This document shows, one piece after another, positions 60,404 to 64,000 of a stretch of 64,000 nt of DNA (its first letter is position 1; every line of letters starts with the position of its first letter). The notes under the pieces are model-generated. The model was not told where the DNA came from and made no database searches. It saw nothing but the letters and a program-made list of their open reading frames with translations. This stretch comes from Buddleja alternifolia. Lineage: Eukaryota; Streptophyta; Magnoliopsida; Lamiales; Scrophulariaceae. Location of the stretch: assembly GCA_019426215.1 (NCBI GenBank), contig CM033396.1:29989154-30053153 (forward strand), in the 5' to 3' direction. Made by a program: the position numbers and the translations under genes.

Positions 60404-63400
60404 ATGTTGTCAAGAGTTAACAGCATGGTTTGGATGGACGGCGAAAAAGGCGACGAAGAAACATCGTCATGGCTTCAGAGCAACAACAACAATAACAACA
60501 ACAAAGACGAAATCGAAATGGGTGCGCTTTCTACATTCAAATCCATGCTCGAAGCCGACGACGAAGATTGGTACATAACCAACACCACCGCCCCCGCCTC
60601 TGGGGGCGGCGCCACCGTGCATGGCCATCATGGAATCTCATTCACTGCTGATAACAACCAGCCGCTTTTACAGCCAGTTGATTCATCTGCATCATGTTCT
60701 CCAACATCAGCCTCAGTTTTCAACAATCTTGATCCATCTCAGGTAAACTACTTTTTACAACCCAAATCTTTAATCCCAAACAACCCTTTAGAGGGAACCT
60801 TTGATTTGGGTTGTGAAAGTGGATACCTTGAAAGTGCCTTGAGTAGTAGGGGTACAGGTGGAATTTTGAATAATAATGGAGGTGGATTCAATGATTTAGG
60901 TCAAATGGGCACACTCAATTTAACCTCATCAAATACTACTCATTTTTCAACTAATAATTTACTTCAATTGCCTCAAGGGAGTGCTCATGGTTTTAGTGCA
61001 TTTGGATTTGGGGAGGGTACTTCTAATTCAAACTTTTTTAATAGGTCCAAAATTCTTAAGCCACTTGATAATTTCACCTCAATTGGATCACAACCTACCC
61101 TTTTTCAAAAAAGGGCTGCCCTTAGAAAGAATAATCTTGGAAGTAATAATGTGAGCAATTTAGGGTCTTTGAACTTAGGTGGTGGTCATGAATTGAATCA
61201 TATTAGCCTTAAATCTCCAACTAGTGGTACTAAGGGAGATGTTAGTGAAGAGAATAATGATAGGAAAAGGAAAAATGTTAGTAGTGGGGATGATATGGAG
61301 GATGTGAGCATTGATGGCTCTAACTTGAACTATGATTCTGATGATCAATTCATGGAGAATAGTGGTATGAATAAGTTGGAAGAGGGTTCTAAGAATGGCG
61401 GTAGTAGCTCGCTCGCTAATAGCACGGTCACTGGAGATCAGAAGGGCAAGAAAAAAGGGCTTCCGGCGAAGAATTTGATGGCGGAGAGGCGGCGGAGGAA
61501 GAAGCTCAATGATAGGCTTTACCTGTTGAGGTCAGTTGTGCCGAAGATCAGCAAGGTAATCAAATTCTTTTGGGAAAATTGCAGCGTTAGTTTCATAGAA
61601 TAAGTATTCTTGCAGCTTTATTTTAATATTTACAAACTTGCAAAATATTTAAATTGAATTTTCTTTTGCATTTTTAGTTCCAATAGCTAAGAAACTGACA
61701 TACACTCTTAGTTTGACGCGTGATTACTAATAAATTTAATAGCACTCACAAACGCGAAATTACATTTATATTTTAATTGATGAGATCAAATTGTAAAAGA
61801 ATGCATCTAGCGGGACTAGTTTCCACTACAAAAAAAAATAATATTTGTGACAATATGCCAAGTGACAATATTAAAATTGTCACTAATTATATGTATTAAG
61901 TGACAACAAATTTTGTTTTGTCACAAAAGTTGTTTTTTCATGTGCAATAATGACAAGAATTGTATACAAATTGTCACTTTTAATAATTTGTGACAATAAA
62001 ATTGTTGTCACTATTGACAATTAGTGACACATGTATAGTGACAACTTAGTGACAACAAATAAAGTTCTTACTCTATTTATGTTGTCACTAATTGTCAATA
62101 GTGACAACTAAAAAATATTTTTGTTACTAAAAATTATTATTTGTGACAAGACAAAATTATTGTCACTCATTATGTATATTTAGTGACAATATAAACATTG
62201 TCACTTCAACTTTTGTCACTAATATTATATTTTGTTGTAGTGTTCGTAAATTTGTAAATAATGTAACCAAAATTGCACCAGACTCTACCCTAGGGGACTA
62301 ATATTGTACTTTTCCCAATTCCTTCATAGCAAATTTCTCGTGAATTTACGAACTATTTTACGACATGTTTTAGCCATGGAAATAAGTTTCATTGAGCTAT
62401 TTTTCATTTTTTTTCTTGTGAATTTTTACGTAATCTTTTGGATTTTTGTGTTTTGGTTCCTCTTGATTGAGTAGTAGATCATTTAATGAGTAGCAACTTT
62501 TGATTGGTATATTTTTGATTGAGAAAGGGATGCACATATTAAAGTTGTGTTGTAGCATTTAATTCAGTCACATGGAATCTATGAACTGATTTGAAATGCA
62601 TCTTGCATTTTGGACCACAAACATGGAAATGAGATATATTGTTATTTGAAAGTTCACAATTATAACAGTAGGCTTTCAAGAATTTATTTCTTCACTGACA
62701 TATTAAATGAGATTTTGAATTTGCATCTATATTGAGCACCAAATTTAGTTATTTTCTCTATGGTTTCCAGTTTTCCTACTCCTAACATGCCTAGTTCCTG
62801 GGCACGTACTTTGCACGTGAATAAGAAAGAACAAGTTAATATCATATTTCAACAAATATTAGGACATAGATTACTTAGAAAAAATAATTATCTAATGACG
62901 CGAAAAAAATATAGGAAATTGGATGTCTATAGTATTCATGTTTCTAGTTTGTTAAAGGTGATTGCATTATATGACAGCAAATTTGTATGTTATTGTGTTG
63001 TTGGTAGATGGACAGGGCTTCAATACTAGGGGACGCAATTGATTACTTAAAGGAACTGCTGCAGAAGATCAATGATCTGCACCATGAACTCGAGTCCGTC
63101 CCGGGTAGCTCTTGTCTGACTCCAACGACGAGCTTATACCCTGGCACGCCTACCACTCCTGGACTTCCGGCCCATATCAAAGAAGAACTATGCCCGAGTG
63201 CATTTGCAAGCCCGTTGTCGAGCCCAACTGGACAGCCGGCAAGGGTAGGATTGGAAATTCATTATCATGATAATAAGCTCTTCCTATCATTATCACGTTA
63301 AACTACACATGATATCAGCATTTCACTATATAACTATATTATTAATCAGCCTAAGAGAGGGAAGAGCTGTAAACATCTCAGGCTCATTAAATGTCCAGTA

Positions 63401-63797
63401 ATTTGTGAATCGTTAGATTACACATGATGATGTCAGCATCTCACTTTAGTCTATAAGATCCTGAGTTAAACATGATAGCATGAAATTTTCCCACCTTTTG
63501 TATCTAAAAGAGGCCCGTATCTATTTTTATGAAGCTCCTTGAAGGTTGACATGCCCTAAATTGGTCATATGACCTAAAGAGCAAAATACCCTTACTATAC
63601 TAATATTATTGCAATATTTTCAACAGGTCGAGGTGAGGCTAAGAGAAGGGAGAGCTGTAAATATCCATATGTTTTGTGGGCGGAGACCAGGGATTCTGCT
63701 TTCGACTATGAGGGCTATGGACAATCTTGGTCTAGATGTGCAGCAAGCTGTTATTAGCTGCTTCAACGGCTTCGCCTTGGATATTTTTCGAGCTGAG
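60404..63797 (+). CDS. ICE1: ICE1/SCREAM bHLH transcription factor, last exon beyond the window
   Basis: Nuclear bHLH regulator that activates CBF/DREB1 cold genes and partners SPCH, MUTE and FAMA in stomatal development (family knowledge). The exons are 60404-61555 (384 codons), 63008-63244 (79) and 63627-63797 (57), all with GT/AG borders and frame kept. The final exon of about 25 codons lies past 64000. Features: an N-terminal VWMDGE motif; an Asn-rich run; the conserved [14 protein letters not shown] region, here [16 protein letters not shown] near residue 236; an acidic [15 protein letters not shown]; the bHLH from [20 protein letters not shown] across intron 1 to [19 protein letters not shown]; and an ACT-like domain [17 protein letters not shown]...FRAE. 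Start chosen at [13 protein letters not shown], because related asterid proteins begin just ahead of the VWM motif. ICE1 and its paralogue SCRM2 are not fully separable here. Intron 1 holds a nested MITE pair. Confidence 0.95.
61572..62316. mobile_element. Mutator-type MITE in ICE1 intron 1
   Basis: The left end GGGAAAATTGCAGCGTTAGT and the inverted right end GGGAAAAGTACAATATTAGT align over their first 20 bases with several mismatches. Flanks AATTCTTTT (61563-61571) and AATTCCTTC (62317-62325) match at seven of nine positions. Subtracting the nested CACTA MITE leaves about 320 bp. The element starts 17 bp after the splice donor. The end sequence is related to the MITE at 59011. Confidence 0.55.
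61824..62242. mobile_element. CACTA-type MITE in ICE1 intron 1
   Basis: It starts CACTACAAAAAAAA and ends TTGTTGTAGTG, with a 3-bp TSD TTC on both sides (61821-61823 and 62243-62245). The 419 bp are built of repeated GTGACAA/TTGTCACT motifs in both orientations, so the whole element could fold on itself. No coding capacity. Confidence 0.9.
62326..63007 (+). other. Remainder of ICE1 intron 1
   Basis: Intron sequence ending TTGTTGGTAG at 63007. No further element is recognised. Confidence 0.7.
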
Positions 63798-64000
63798 GTA
63801 TCCATATGTTTTTCTATATTTGCACTTTAATTTAGTTCATTTGGATGTAATATTAATATGCAGAAGACGAACTTATATCTTCATTACATCTCACTATCAC
63901 TTGGGATTACACGAAACACGCGCCAAAGAAAAAAAAAATCTATGTTTGTCCTATAAGAATTAAATGAATCGAATGTTGTTACTTAAAATATAATTATGTA

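Overview
The window is plant nuclear DNA from a dicot, very probably an asterid. I favour Lamiales, but only from the general look of the proteins. The support is two intron-bearing host genes of land-plant type, AT-rich intergenic DNA, and a dense, nested set of plant transposons.

Layout. Positions 1 to about 4.7 kb hold the 5' two thirds of a chloroplast Clp ATPase gene (ClpC/HSP100) on the minus strand. It has nine coding exons in view, a 5'UTR intron and a CT-rich leader. From 60.26 kb to the right edge is a plus-strand ICE1/SCREAM bHLH gene, with three exons in view and the last exon beyond the edge. The 55 kb between them is almost entirely mobile DNA.

The elements, left to right, most with a target-site duplication (TSD) that I read directly: a 4.9-kb CACTA element (6053-10933, TSD ATG); a solo LTR (11150-15516) split by a composite Helitron (11225-14010) with two 5' ends and one 3' end; a hAT (15568-16302, perfect 8-bp TSD); a Mutator-like element (16879-20092) with a solo LTR inside (17050-18541); a three-layer nest, LTR retrotransposon (21253-35651) > Mutator-like element (22587-31333) > LTR retrotransposon (24581-30292); a decayed LINE with a SINE, a Mutator-type MITE and a hAT; a recent Ty1/copia element (39610-45255) with near-identical LTRs but wrecked genes; an 8.3-kb gene-carrying Mutator-like element (47159-55413); and smaller MITEs, including a nested pair inside ICE1 intron 1.

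The 47159-55413 element is the most unusual part. It carries a small ORF like the N-terminus of MuDR transposase, an intact two-exon Myb/SANT-type DNA-binding protein gene, and a frameshifted gene resembling the plant-mobile-domain/DUF1985 family. Around them lie long arrays built on the hexamer GACGTA, a 229-bp tandem repeat and a short telomere-like tract. The two host genes have no evident functional link: one is a plastid chaperone, the other a cold-response and stomatal transcription factor. Coordinates of splice sites and TSDs were read by eye.
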